Shown: piece after piece, positions 33,166 through 42,318 of the stretch
How the letters are laid out: each line of letters opens with the position of its first letter
Position numbering within the stretch: position 1 is the first letter of the stretch
Source: an uncultured Faecalibacterium sp.
GTDB lineage: Bacteria > Bacillota > Clostridia > Oscillospirales > Ruminococcaceae
NCBI GenBank assembly: GCA_944385995.1
Contig: CALWZL010000006.1
Location: 16,388 to 80,387 of the forward strand
Direction: 5' to 3'
Length of the DNA: 64,000 bases
The notes under the pieces: generated by a model
Database searches by the model: none
Seen by the model: the letters and a program-made list of their open reading frames with translations, nothing else
What the model was told of the DNA's origin: nothing
Translations under genes and position numbers: made by a program

Positions 33166-35949
33166 TTACCCAAGGTTTTCAACCGTATCAAAGAGCCCGG
33201 CCGCCCGCTCGATGGCGTCCTTGCTGCCAAAGACGCAGCGGACCCCCTGGGCCATTTTGCCGGCCAGGCCGCCGGCCTCGGTTTGCAGCCAATCGGCCTT
33301 CACGCCGCAGATGGCCCCCCGGTCCTGGGCTGCCAGCTGGTCGGTCACCCCGCAGAAATACCGCCGGTCGGCCTCCAGGGCCTGCTGCCGGGGCTTCCGG
33401 GGCGGGTCCACCTGGGCCACCGTGCCCACAATGCACTCGCTCAGGGTGTCGGCGGTGTATTCCTTTTCGGCCAGAAGGGCCGGACCCTCGGCAAAGCGCC
33501 GGTAACTGCCGCCGGCGTGGGGATCGCGGTAGGTGTAAATCAGCTCCATATCCGCCCGGCTCAGCATCCCGGCGCCATAGGCGCCGCCCTTCTCCCGGAT
33601 GGTCTGCCACAGGTATTCGTAGCTCATGACCCGGGCCAGCACTTTCCGGGCCGCGCTGCCGTCGCCCGGCCAGGCCAGCACGTCATAGTTCACCCCGCCC
33701 TGGATGATGAAGGCCTCGTGTTTCGGCGCGGGAAGGGGTTCACTGTAGGGCTGAGCCGGTGCGCGTTCCCCGGCTGCAAAGGCACTGCCGGGCAGAAGTT
33801 CCCGCAGCCGGGCGCAGGCCGCAGCGCTGCCGTGACAGGCCACCGTCAGAGCGCAGCGGTGCAGGAGCTTGTCCCGCACAGCCTGAAGCCGGGCCGACAG
33901 ACCCGCCCAGTCTTTTTTCTCCAGCAGGCCGCAGAGATACCGGTACATGCTGACGCCGCCGGTCCGCTCGCCCACCGCGGCATCCACCGAGAAACTCCGG
34001 GCCGCCCGGAGAATGGCGTAATTGTGGCCGCTCTGGATGAAGTCCTGTTCAAAGTTCAGCTTCAGCTGTTCCAGAGCCCGGGCAAAGGCTTCCTCCGCCT
34101 GGCTTCCCTCCAGACGGGTGTCGTAGAGCAGTTCTCCCATCAGCGCCACGGCCTTGTCCAGATTCCGCTCCAACAGGCTGGCCCGGGCCTCAAACTTGGC
34201 GATGCAGGGCCGTCCTTCCTGCCGGCCCACCCAGTGGTCGATGGTCACCAGGCTCTCACCCAGCCAGGTATTCCGCTGGGTGGTCAGCTCCAGGGCGGTA
34301 TGACGGCTGGTGTCCAGCTCTTCCAACAGGTAGGGCAGCAAGGCCGCATCCTGCAATTCCTCGGGGGTCAGCGCACCCAGATCGTAATAGAAATTCAGGT
34401 ACAGGCTCCCGGCAGTGGGCCGGGTCACCAGGGTCAGACCGGCCAGCTCTTGGACCTGGGCCTGGGCAAAGTGGGGCGGCTCGCTCAAATCGGCCACCGT
34501 CAGAGGGTGATCCAGCTGGAGTTTGCCCTCCTGCCGGGCCGAAGGCGCCGACGTGTCCCGGGGCTTTTCGGGAACCAGCATCACCTCCACCGGATCGGGT
34601 GCAAAGAGTTCTCCCAGCAAGGCCGTATACCAGTCGGTCCCCACCTTGCTGCGGAGGAATGCAAACACTTCTTCGGTCCGCAGGTCGGCCATGGGATCGC
34701 CGGTGTGGAGCCAGCCGGTGGCCGCCTCAATGGCCGCCAGCACGCCGTCCGGCAGACTGCCCGGCCGCTCGGTCACCTGGAATTCCAGCGTGTTGATGGA
34801 GGCGGTCAGCATCTCATCCGGGATTCCTCCGGCGCAGATTTTGGCCACGCCCTCTTTGACCGCCGCCCCAAAGCGGGCCGCCCGCTCCCGGTCGGTCCCC
34901 TTCAGCACCAGTTCCAGCACCGGCTGCTGGACCGAACTGTCAAAACCGGCGTCGATATCGGTGCCCAGATTCTGTTCCAGGAGGTATTTTTTGAGGGGGG
35001 ATTGGTTGGTGCTGAGAAGGGCATCCAGCAGCAGGCTCACCGCCGTCTGTTTTTCGGCCTCCTCAAACCGACCGGTATACCAGCCTAGGGCGCACTGGAC
35101 CGGGATGGTCTCGGGGGTATCGGTGGTATAGGACACCACCCGTTTGGTCCCCGCCTGGGGATACTGGAGGGGCGTCCGGGGCCGCGGGGCACCCTTGGGC
35201 ATCCGGCTCAGATAATGCTCGTCCAGGAAAGCCAGCTTTTCGGCCATGTCCATCCGGCCGTACAGGGTGATGCAGCAGTTGTCGGGCCGGTAGTGCCGGC
35301 GATAGATTTTCACGTACTGCTCATAGCTCAGACCCGGAATCGAGGCCGGGTCGCCGCCCGACACAAACCCGTAGCCGTTGTCCGGGAACAAAGCCGCATT
35401 CATGGCAGCGTCCAGCTGGGCTTCCGGGGCGGCCAGGGCGCCCTGCATCTCGTTGTAAACCACACCGCTGAAATGGCCGTCCTCTTCCCGGTGCCAGGCT
35501 TCCTGGTCAAAGACGCTCCGCTCTTTCATGGCCAGCGGGCAGAACACCGCGTTCAGGTAGACATCCATCAGGTTGCGGAAATCGGCCTCGTTGGGGGTGG
35601 CAAAGGGATAGACTGTCTTGTCCGGGAAGGTCATGGCGTTGAGGAAGGAGGCCATGCTGCTCTTGACCAGCTGCATAAACGGCGATGTCACCGGGTACTT
35701 TTCCGAGCCCGCCAGCACCGAATGTTCCAGAATGTGGAACACGCCGGTATCGTCACAGGGAAAGGTTCCGAATCCAATGCCGAAGGCCTTATTCTCGTCC
35801 TGGTTTTCGATCAGAAGAACGGTGGCGCCGCTGACATCGTGGGTCAGGGTGGTGGCCGTGCCGTGGAAGATGGGGCTTTCCTCCTGTTTCACAAGGGTAT
35901 AGCCGGGGTAAAGCTGCCCCGGGGCGCAAGTTTTTTCTTGATCCTTCAT
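33166..35949 (-). CDS. M16C zinc metallopeptidase (presequence-protease type)
   Basis: A 927-residue single-chain insulinase-family peptidase. The inverted zinc motif HxxEH is His72-Glu75-His76 in FHILEHSVL, and the third ligand is likely the Glu in VVYNEMQGA. Four M16 modules are implied by length, as in PreP, which degrades unstructured peptides in an enclosed chamber. No signal peptide is present, so it is probably cytoplasmic. RBS AAGGAGAACCAAC precedes the start, and it is a single-gene unit with its own promoter. Confidence 0.93.
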   Translation of the reverse strand: MKDQEKTCAPGQLYPGYTLVKQEESPIFHGTATTLTHDVSGATVLLIENQDENKAFGIGFGTFPCDDTGVFHILEHSVLAGSEKYPVTSPFMQLVKSSMASFLNAMTFPDKTVYPFATPNEADFRNLMDVYLNAVFCPLAMKERSVFDQEAWHREEDGHFSGVVYNEMQGALAAPEAQLDAAMNAALFPDNGYGFVSGGDPASIPGLSYEQYVKIYRRHYRPDNCCITLYGRMDMAEKLAFLDEHYLSRMPKGAPRPRTPLQYPQAGTKRVVSYTTDTPETIPVQCALGWYTGRFEEAEKQTAVSLLLDALLSTNQSPLKKYLLEQNLGTDIDAGFDSSVQQPVLELVLKGTDRERAARFGAAVKEGVAKICAGGIPDEMLTASINTLEFQVTERPGSLPDGVLAAIEAATGWLHTGDPMADLRTEEVFAFLRSKVGTDWYTALLGELFAPDPVEVMLVPEKPRDTSAPSARQEGKLQLDHPLTVADLSEPPHFAQAQVQELAGLTLVTRPTAGSLYLNFYYDLGALTPEELQDAALLPYLLEELDTSRHTALELTTQRNTWLGESLVTIDHWVGRQEGRPCIAKFEARASLLERNLDKAVALMGELLYDTRLEGSQAEEAFARALEQLKLNFEQDFIQSGHNYAILRAARSFSVDAAVGERTGGVSMYRYLCGLLEKKDWAGLSARLQAVRDKLLHRCALTVACHGSAAACARLRELLPGSAFAAGERAPAQPYSEPLPAPKHEAFIIQGGVNYDVLAWPGDGSAARKVLARVMSYEYLWQTIREKGGAYGAGMLSRADMELIYTYRDPHAGGSYRRFAEGPALLAEKEYTADTLSECIVGTVAQVDPPRKPRQQALEADRRYFCGVTDQLAAQDRGAICGVKADWLQTEAGGLAGKMAQGVRCVFGSKDAIERAAGLFDTVENLG

Positions 35950-35984
35950 GTTGGTTCTCCTTATGGGGGTAAAAATTTGTCTCT

Positions 35985-36013
35985 ATTGTATCATTTCCCG
36001 CCGGGAAAGGCAA
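35985..36013 (-). promoter_or_regulatory. Promoter of the M16C peptidase
   Basis: Minus-strand TTGCCT (36008-36013), 17-bp spacer and TACAAT (35985-35990). The spacer holds the inverted repeat TTTCCCG-C-CGGGAAA (35994-36008), a possible operator. Confidence 0.7.
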
Positions 36014-36103
36014 TCAAACCGCGCCAATCCGTCCGCCCTTCGTCCTCTTTTTGGATGCGGCCCAGCCGGCGGCGGCGGAAAAAGATTTTTACCTCCGATC
36101 TTC

Positions 36104-36151
36104 TTGCAAAATTCTCTGCCCTGCGTTATACTTTTCTCGAAATCGTTTTCA
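36104..36151 (+). promoter_or_regulatory. scrR promoter and LacI-type operator
   Basis: TTGCAA (36104-36109), 17-bp spacer and TATACT (36127-36132). CGAAATCGTTTTCA (36138-36151) lies just after the -10 and resembles the operators before scrA, indicating autoregulation. Confidence 0.7.
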
Positions 36152-36179
36152 GTTCAGGGGTATAAACGGAGGAATTCCT

Positions 36180-37196
36180 ATGAATATTACCGAGTTCGCC
36201 GCCTACGCCGGCGTATCCAAGGCGGCCGTCAGCCGCTACTTCAACGGCGGGTATCTCAGCGAGGAAAAACGCGCCCGCATTGCCGCCGCGGTGGAAGCCA
36301 CCGGCTACCACCCCAGCTTGCAGGCCCAGATGCTCCGCACCCGGCGCACCCGTCAGGTTCTGGTGATCCTGCCCAAACTCTCCAGCGAGAGCTGCGCCCG
36401 GATGGTGGAGGGCATCTCCGATGTTCTGGACAAAAACAACTATCATCTTCTCCTGGTCAACACCGCCAACGACAGCGCCCGGGAGGTGGCCGCCCTCAAT
36501 CTGTTACAGCAAAACACCGTGGACGGCGTCATTTTGATCGCCACCATCTTCACCCCCGAACACCGGACGGTGCTGGGCAGTCTGCGCCTGCCGGTCATCA
36601 TCCTGGGCCAGGAATACCCGGGGTTCTGCTCGGTGTCCCACGACGACCGGGGAGCCGCCCACGCCGCCACCGCCCACATGCTGTCCAAGGGCCGCAAAGC
36701 GCCGGGATTCCTGGGCGTCACCATGCTGGACAAGGCCGCCGGCCTGGACCGGCGCCGGGGCTTTGAGGACGCCCTCCGGGAAGCCGGGGTCCCCCTGCGT
36801 CCCGGCCGCACCAGCATTGCCGCCTTCAATATGGAGTCGGGCTATGAACAGGCCAGCACCCTTTTGAAGCGGGAACCCTCCCTGGACTGTCTGTTCTGTG
36901 CAACCGATTCCATCGCCATCGGCGCCCTGCAATACTGCCGCAGCCATGGCATCCGGGTCCCCGAGGATCTGATGATTACCGCCGTGGGCGACAGCGAAGC
37001 CGGCCGGGTCGCCTATGTTCCCATCACCAGCGTCCAGCTCCACTACCGGACCGCCGGACGGCTGGCCGCCGAGATGCTGCTGGAACATCTGGCCGACCCG
37101 CACGCCAAGGTGGAGAGCCGGGTCCTGGATTATGTCCTGCGGCCCCGCGCCTCCACCGGCGACGCCTCTCCTGAAGAAGACATTTGGGCGGAATAA
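36180..37196 (+). CDS. scrR: LacI-family repressor of the sucrose operon
   Basis: A 338-residue LacI/GalR regulator. The N-terminal helix-turn-helix with hinge (MNITEFAAYAGVSKAAVSRY, residues 1-20) is followed by a periplasmic-binding-protein-like sensor domain (VDGVILIATIF, LDCLFCATDSIAIGALQYC). The start at 36180 follows ACGGAGGAATTCCT; the frame extends upstream without a site. It precedes the sucrose PTS and hydrolase genes and shares operator-like repeats with them, so ScrR is the likely role (inference from context). Confidence 0.88.
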   Translation: MNITEFAAYAGVSKAAVSRYFNGGYLSEEKRARIAAAVEATGYHPSLQAQMLRTRRTRQVLVILPKLSSESCARMVEGISDVLDKNNYHLLLVNTANDSAREVAALNLLQQNTVDGVILIATIFTPEHRTVLGSLRLPVIILGQEYPGFCSVSHDDRGAAHAATAHMLSKGRKAPGFLGVTMLDKAAGLDRRRGFEDALREAGVPLRPGRTSIAAFNMESGYEQASTLLKREPSLDCLFCATDSIAIGALQYCRSHGIRVPEDLMITAVGDSEAGRVAYVPITSVQLHYRTAGRLAAEMLLEHLADPHAKVESRVLDYVLRPRASTGDASPEEDIWAE

Positions 37197-37219
37197 CCGC
37201 CCTTTTTTCTGAAACAGCA

Positions 37220-37314
37220 TGAAATCGATAACGCAAAATCTCCATCTTTGTCTCATATGCGCATGGAAATTGATCGAAATTTCGTCTATACTATAGGCAC
37301 AAAGTGAAATCGTT
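37220..37314 (+). promoter_or_regulatory. scrAB promoter with repeated LacI-type operators
   Basis: TGGAAA (37264-37269), 17-bp spacer and TATACT (37287-37292). Operator-like boxes are TGAAATCGAT (37220-37229), CGAAATTTCG (37275-37284, inside the spacer) and TGAAATCGTT (37305-37314). The outer two are 85 bp apart, compatible with looping. Confidence 0.65.
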
Positions 37315-37381
37315 CCCTCTTTCTTCCCTCTGAAGGACGGAACGGTGTGATTGCGGTTTTCAAGAGAAAGGAGAAGCGTTT

Positions 37382-38770
37382 ATGGATTACAAAAAAGCAG
37401 CGCAGCAGGTGCTGGACGCCGTCGGCGGCTCCGGCAACATCGTGTCAGCGGCCCACTGTGCCACCCGGCTCCGGCTGGTCATTGCGGACAACAGCAAGGT
37501 GAACAAGCAGGCCCTGGAAGATGCCGAGGGTGCCAAGGGCGTCTTTGAGGCCCAGGGCCAGCTCCAGATCATCTTCGGCACCGGCACCGTCAACAAGGTG
37601 TACGACGAATTTATTGCCCTGTCGGGTGTGCAGGGCGGCACCAAGGAGGATGTCAAGCGGGCTGCAGCGGCCAAAGCCCCCCTGCCTCAGCGGCTGATTA
37701 AGACCCTGGGCGACATCTTTGTTCCCATCATTCCCGCCATCGTGGCCTCGGGCTTTTTGATGGGCATCATGGAAGCCCTCAAGTTCATGGTCAACAACGG
37801 CTTTTTGAACATTGACACTTCCGGCTCCATCTATGTGTTCGCAGACCTGTTTTCCAACACGGCCTACACCTTCCTGCCCATTCTGATCGCCTTTGCGGCG
37901 GCCAAGGTCTTTGGCGGCAACCAGTTCCTGGGCGCCGTCATCGGCATGATTATGATTCACCCCAACCTGCAGAACGCCTGGACCGTCTCGGAGGGCGTCG
38001 AGGTGATGCAGCCGGTGTTCGGCGGCCTGTACTCGGTGCCTCTGGTGGGCTATCAGGGCCACGTCATCCCGGTCATCATCGCAGTGTGGGTCATGTGCCA
38101 GATCGAAAAGCGGCTGCACAAGGTGGTCCCCGCCATGATCGACCTGTTTGTCACCCCGCTGGTCTCGGTCTTTGTCACCGGCTACCTGACCCTGTCCATC
38201 ATCGGACCCATCTTCACCACCATTGAGAACGGCATCATCGGCGGCGTCCAGACCCTGATTACTCTTCCCTTCGGCATCGGTTCCTTTGTGATGGGCGGCC
38301 TGTACGCTGTCACCGTTGTGGCCGGCATCCACCACATGTACACCATCATCGACCTGGGCCAGCTGGCACAGTACGGCTTCACCTACTGGCTGCCCCTGGC
38401 CAGCGCGGCCAACATGGGCCAGGGCGGCGCAGCACTGGCTGTCGCCCTCAAGAGCAAGAACGCCAAGGTCAAGTCGATGGCTCTGCCTTCCGCCCTGTCG
38501 GCCTGCATGGGCATCACCGAACCCGCCATCTTCGGCGTCAACCTCCGCTTCTTCAAGCCCTTCATCGGCGGTCTGGCCGGCGGCGCCTGCGGCGCTCTGT
38601 ATGCCAGCATTGTGGGCCTGGGCGCAACGGGTACCGGCGTCACCGGCATCTTCGGCGTTCTGCTCTGCCTGCATGAGCCTGTCCAGTATATCATTTCCAT
38701 CGCCATTGCCTTCATTGTTGCCTTTGTGGTTACCTGGCTGATCTGGAAACCGGAGGATGCTGCCGAATGA
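37382..38770 (+). CDS. scrA: Sucrose-type PTS permease, EIIBC
   Basis: A 462-residue phosphotransferase permease. The IIB domain (1-90) has phosphorylated Cys26 in AAHCATRLRL. The IIC domain (105-455) has ten or so membrane segments and the ITEPAIFGVNLRF motif. There is no IIA domain, so a glucose-type IIA encoded elsewhere must supply phosphate. It imports and phosphorylates sucrose (or a related disaccharide) to sucrose-6-phosphate for the next gene. AAAGGAGAAGCGTTT precedes the ATG, and its stop overlaps scrB by 4 bp. Confidence 0.9.
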   Translation: MDYKKAAQQVLDAVGGSGNIVSAAHCATRLRLVIADNSKVNKQALEDAEGAKGVFEAQGQLQIIFGTGTVNKVYDEFIALSGVQGGTKEDVKRAAAAKAPLPQRLIKTLGDIFVPIIPAIVASGFLMGIMEALKFMVNNGFLNIDTSGSIYVFADLFSNTAYTFLPILIAFAAAKVFGGNQFLGAVIGMIMIHPNLQNAWTVSEGVEVMQPVFGGLYSVPLVGYQGHVIPVIIAVWVMCQIEKRLHKVVPAMIDLFVTPLVSVFVTGYLTLSIIGPIFTTIENGIIGGVQTLITLPFGIGSFVMGGLYAVTVVAGIHHMYTIIDLGQLAQYGFTYWLPLASAANMGQGGAALAVALKSKNAKVKSMALPSALSACMGITEPAIFGVNLRFFKPFIGGLAGGACGALYASIVGLGATGTGVTGIFGVLLCLHEPVQYIISIAIAFIVAFVVTWLIWKPEDAAE

Positions 38771-40164
38771 ACGCATTACAGCGCGATTTAAAGCGTCTGG
38801 TTCCCCTCATCGAGGAACTGGAAACCCCGAAAGCCCGTTCTGACCCCCACCGCCAGCAATTTCACATTCAGCCTCCGGTGGGCTGGCTGAACGATCCCAA
38901 CGGCCTGTGCAAAGTGGGAGACACTTACCATGTTTTCTACCAGTACAGCCCCTTCAATCCCAACGGCGGCGTCAAGATGTGGGCCCATGTCACCAGCACC
39001 GATCTGCTCCACTGGGAACAGCAGCCGGTGATGCTCTACCCCGACGAGCCCTTTGACTGCCACGGCGCCTATTCCGGCTCGGCCCTGTATGAGGACGGCA
39101 AACTCTGGCTGTTCTACACCGGCAATATCAAGCTGCCGGGCGACTACGACCACATCAACAGCGGCCGGGAAAACAACCTCTGTCTGGCCACCAGCCGGGA
39201 CTGCATCGCCATCGACACCAAGGAATGCCTGCTCCACAACCGGGATTATCCCGAGGGCCTGTCCTGCCATGTGCGGGACCCCAAAGTCTGGGCCCAGGAT
39301 GGCCGGTACTACCTGGTGATGGGCGCCCGCACCGTGGACAGCAAGGGCGAAGTGCTGGTGTTTGAGAGTTCCGATAAGCGCAGCTGGCACCACTGCAGCA
39401 CCCTGACCACCCCGGAAACGGTGGGCTATATGTGGGAGTGCCCCGACCTGTTCGAGCTGGACGGCCAGTGGTACCTGATGGCTTCGCCCCAGGGCTATGA
39501 ATGCCAGAACCAGTATGGATGCGGCTACTTCCCCCTGTATGGAGATTTCCGGGGCGCCTACACCCTGGGGGACTTCCACCTGCTGGACTACGGCTTCGAC
39601 TACTATGCACCCCAGAGCTTTTCGGACGGAGGCCGGCGGCTTCAGTTCGGCTGGATGGGGATGCCCGACGCATCCTACACCAACCCGACGGCCGCCTATG
39701 GCTGGCAGCACTGCCTGACGGTTCCCCGGGAACTGACCCGGGCTGCCGACGGTTCCCTGCTCCAGACTCCGGCCCAGGAGCTGAAAGCCCTTCGGGGGGA
39801 AGCAGTCGCCCTCGCCGCCAACGAGACCCTGACTCTGGGTCCCTGCTTCGAACTGACCGCCGCCCCTCTGGGCAGTTTCTGCCTGACGGTGGCGGAAGGG
39901 CTGGTCCTCTCCTACGATGAGCCCCACCGCTCTGTCTCGCTGCGGTTCACCGATGCCGCCCTCAGCGGCGGCCGGGAGGAACGCCGCCTCACCCTGGATG
40001 TCCCCTGCCGTGCATTTCAGGTGCTGGCCGACACGTCCAGCCTGGAAATCTTCCTGAACGGCGGCGCCTATGTCCTCAGCACCCGCTATTATCCGGTTCC
40101 CGGTCCGGTGCCGGTCCGCCTGAACGGTGCAAACGCCACCCTCTGGCCGCTGGCCCTCTCCTGA
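38767..40164 (+). CDS. scrB: Sucrose-6-phosphate hydrolase (GH32)
   Basis: A 465-residue GH32 enzyme. The five-blade propeller carries the nucleophile motif WLNDPNG (near residue 40), the transition-state stabiliser RDPKVW and the acid/base ECPDLF. A C-terminal beta-sandwich follows from about residue 330. It cleaves sucrose-6-phosphate into glucose-6-phosphate and fructose. It is translationally coupled to scrA and followed by two terminators. Confidence 0.93.
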   Translation: MNALQRDLKRLVPLIEELETPKARSDPHRQQFHIQPPVGWLNDPNGLCKVGDTYHVFYQYSPFNPNGGVKMWAHVTSTDLLHWEQQPVMLYPDEPFDCHGAYSGSALYEDGKLWLFYTGNIKLPGDYDHINSGRENNLCLATSRDCIAIDTKECLLHNRDYPEGLSCHVRDPKVWAQDGRYYLVMGARTVDSKGEVLVFESSDKRSWHHCSTLTTPETVGYMWECPDLFELDGQWYLMASPQGYECQNQYGCGYFPLYGDFRGAYTLGDFHLLDYGFDYYAPQSFSDGGRRLQFGWMGMPDASYTNPTAAYGWQHCLTVPRELTRAADGSLLQTPAQELKALRGEAVALAANETLTLGPCFELTAAPLGSFCLTVAEGLVLSYDEPHRSVSLRFTDAALSGGREERRLTLDVPCRAFQVLADTSSLEIFLNGGAYVLSTRYYPVPGPVPVRLNGANATLWPLALS

Positions 40165-40229
40165 ACCGGTTCCCCTTCTCCCGGCGCGCAGGGCGCCGCG
40201 AGAAACGATAAGAAGGTAAAAATCCGCGC

Positions 40230-40279
40230 CACCCGGCGGCGGGCAGGTTTCCGACCCTGTCCGCCGCCGGGTGTTTTTA
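40230..40279 (+). terminator. scrB terminator
   Basis: A long GC stem (arms about 40230-40247 and 40255-40273) is followed by TTTTTA. Confidence 0.9.
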
Positions 40280-40321
40280 TATATAGGTGAAAGCCCTTTC
40301 CGGCACCCCCGATCCGGTCAT

Positions 40322-40353
40322 CCGCCGCCCTGTCCTTGCAAGGGCGGCTTTTT
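40322..40353 (+). terminator. Second terminator after scrB
   Basis: GCCGCCCT/AGGGCGGC stem with a 9-nt loop, followed by TTTTTCTT. Confidence 0.75.
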
Positions 40354-40474
40354 CTTGTCTTTCTGCCGGGACCTGAATTCGCCTTTTTCCGCCAGTATAG
40401 ACCAAACCAAGCCCTATTTTGTACCGTATTTGGTAATTTTACACAATGAATCCATCATTTTTTTGGCGCATTAC

Positions 40475-40664
40475 GGTGTCAACACCATTAAAATGTAGGG
40501 ATACAACACAAAATATTTCTAATTTTCGCTTCAGGGTTGTGATATACTACAAGCACGGTAACCAATATTCCGCAACTTTGTCCAGTTCAGACTGTGCAAA
40601 GTGATGTACGCAACCCACTCGGGCCAGTTCGGGGCATGCGGTACCCCGCGAACCGGCCCCCAGC
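40475..40664 (+). promoter_or_regulatory. Promoter, operator-like repeat and leader hairpin of the GPH symporter
   Basis: A perfect inverted repeat GGTGT-CA-ACACC (40475-40486) lies about 57 bp before a -10 TATACT (40543-40548). No good -35 is visible, suggesting activation. The transcript leader holds a long hairpin (about 40620-40664, arms GGGCC.GTTCG and CGAAC.GGCCC) before the ribosome site AAAGGAG. Confidence 0.5.
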
Positions 40665-40684
40665 CAAAAAAGGAGTAATCATTT

Positions 40685-42082
40685 ATGGCAAACACCGGAA
40701 CCACAGCCGTGCGTCCCTTTGGTATGCGGGACAAAATCGGCTACATGTTCGGTGACTTCGGCAACGATTTCACCTTCATGCTTTCTTCCAGCTTCATGAT
40801 GGTCTTTTACACCGACATCATGGGCGTGTCCTCCGTCATTGTCGGCCTGCTGATGATGGCCGCCCGCTTTATCGACGCCTTCACCGATGTCACCATGGGC
40901 CAGATCATCGACTATTCCAAGCCGACCAAGGACGGCCGTTTCCGTCCCTGGATCAAGCGGATGTGCGGCCCGGTGGCCATTGCTTCCTTCCTGATCTACC
41001 AGTCCGAGTTCGCCGGCATGCCGATGGCCTTCAAGGTCGTCTGGATGTTCGTGACCTACCTGCTGTGGGGTTCTGTGTTCTACACCTCCATCAACATCCC
41101 CTACGGCTCGATGGCTTCCGCCATTTCGGCCAATGCGGATGACCGCACCCAGCTGTCCACCTTCCGCAGCATCGGCGCCACCCTGGCCAGCCTGGTCATC
41201 GGCACCGCCACCCCGCTGCTGGCCTATGAGACCGTCAACGGCAACCCCGTCCTGAGCGGCAGCCGGATGCTGGTGATGTCCGGTGCCTTCAGCATCTGCG
41301 CCATCATCTGCTACATGCTCTGCTTCAACCTGACCACCGAGCGTGTCGTGATTCCTCCCAAGACCGAGAAGTTCAGCTTTGCCACCCTGTTCAAGACTGT
41401 CTTTACCAGCCGCTCCCTGATCGGCATCATCCTGGCTGCTATCTGCCTGCTGCTGACCATGCTGACCATGTCCGGCATGAACCCCTACATCTTCCCCTAC
41501 TACTTCCGCAACACCGCCGCACAGTCTGCCGTGGCCATGTGCTCTTCCTTCGGCACCCTGCTGATCGCCGCTCCTCTGGCTCCGAAACTCTCCGCCAAGT
41601 TCGGCAAGAAGGAGATTTCTGTGGTCGGTTCTCTGGTTGGCGCCGGCCTGTTCCTGATCTGCTACCTGGTGCATCCTGAGAACGCCTGGGTCTACCTGGC
41701 ATTCTACACTCTGGCCTACATCGGCATGGGCCTGTTCAACACCGTTGTCTGGGCCATGATTACCGACGTTATCGACGACTGCGAAGTCCGCAAGGGCATC
41801 CGCGAGGACGGCACCATCTACTCGGTCTACTCCTTCGCCCGCAAGCTGGGCCAGGCTGCTTCTGCTGGTCTGGTGGGCGCTCTGCTGGGCATCATCGGCT
41901 ACACCGCCGAGACTCAGTTTGAGCCTGCTGTCCAGAGCGGCATCTACACCATCGCCTGCATCGCTCCCGTCATCGGCTTTGTGGCCATTGCTCTGGTCCT
42001 GATGTTCATCTATCCCCTGGACAAGAAGACCGTCGACAACAATGTCAAGACCCTGGAAGCCCGCCGCGCTGCCAAGAAGTAA
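40685..42082 (+). CDS. GPH-family sugar:cation symporter
   Basis: A 465-residue, 12-helix MFS transporter of the glycoside-pentoside-hexuronide group. It starts with the typical KIGYMFGDFGNDFTF, has the cytoplasmic DAFTDVTMGQIIDYSKPTKDGRFRPW-type loop (quoted in part) after helix 2, and YGSMASAISANADDRTQLSTFR in the centre. It imports a glycoside or hexuronide with Na+ or H+. The substrate is unknown; it is not in an operon with a hydrolase. The gene uses a strongly biased codon set, hinting at high expression. Confidence 0.88.
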   Translation: MANTGTTAVRPFGMRDKIGYMFGDFGNDFTFMLSSSFMMVFYTDIMGVSSVIVGLLMMAARFIDAFTDVTMGQIIDYSKPTKDGRFRPWIKRMCGPVAIASFLIYQSEFAGMPMAFKVVWMFVTYLLWGSVFYTSINIPYGSMASAISANADDRTQLSTFRSIGATLASLVIGTATPLLAYETVNGNPVLSGSRMLVMSGAFSICAIICYMLCFNLTTERVVIPPKTEKFSFATLFKTVFTSRSLIGIILAAICLLLTMLTMSGMNPYIFPYYFRNTAAQSAVAMCSSFGTLLIAAPLAPKLSAKFGKKEISVVGSLVGAGLFLICYLVHPENAWVYLAFYTLAYIGMGLFNTVVWAMITDVIDDCEVRKGIREDGTIYSVYSFARKLGQAASAGLVGALLGIIGYTAETQFEPAVQSGIYTIACIAPVIGFVAIALVLMFIYPLDKKTVDNNVKTLEARRAAKK

Positions 42083-42146
42083 CTTTTGCCAGCTCATGCT
42101 CCATCTCCCATCGCAAGATGAGAGATGCCCAACCTCCTAGCCATAT

Positions 42147-42192
42147 ACAACAGAAAGGCCTTCCGGCTGGAACCGGAAGGCCTTTCTGTTGT
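42147..42192 (+). terminator. Terminator after the GPH symporter
   Basis: A perfect 20-bp inverted repeat (arms 42147-42166 and 42173-42192, loop CTGGAA). GGCCTT-CCGG core pairs lead into TTTCTGTTGT, so it functions on both strands. Confidence 0.8.
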
Positions 42193-42260
42193 CCCGGTGC
42201 GGAAAGAGGTTGTGATTTGTGAAAGTACGACTTTCCACCGAAAACTTTTTGTGAAAACGC

Positions 42261-42289
42261 TTGCCAACGGCACCGCAGACCGGTATACT
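42261..42289 (+). promoter_or_regulatory. GDPD promoter
   Basis: TTGCCA (42261-42266), 17-bp spacer and TATACT (42284-42289). An inverted repeat GAAAGT-acg-ACTTTC lies upstream near 42221-42235. Confidence 0.75.
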
Positions 42290-42318
42290 GGTACACCGAT
42301 ACGGAAAGGGGGCTGCCT

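Larger units (their letters stand above)
40165..40684 (+). other. Intergenic region with terminators and transporter leader
   Basis: This 520-bp gap contains the scrB terminators (40230-40279, 40322-40353), an AT-rich promoter segment and a structured leader for the next gene. A 75-codon frame at 40271-40498 has no ribosome site and runs through the promoter, so it is not called. Confidence 0.6.

Noticed and set aside
40271-40498. 75-codon frame between scrB and the GPH symporter
   Set aside because: It starts inside the scrB terminator, has no ribosome site and overlaps the AT-rich promoter segment.
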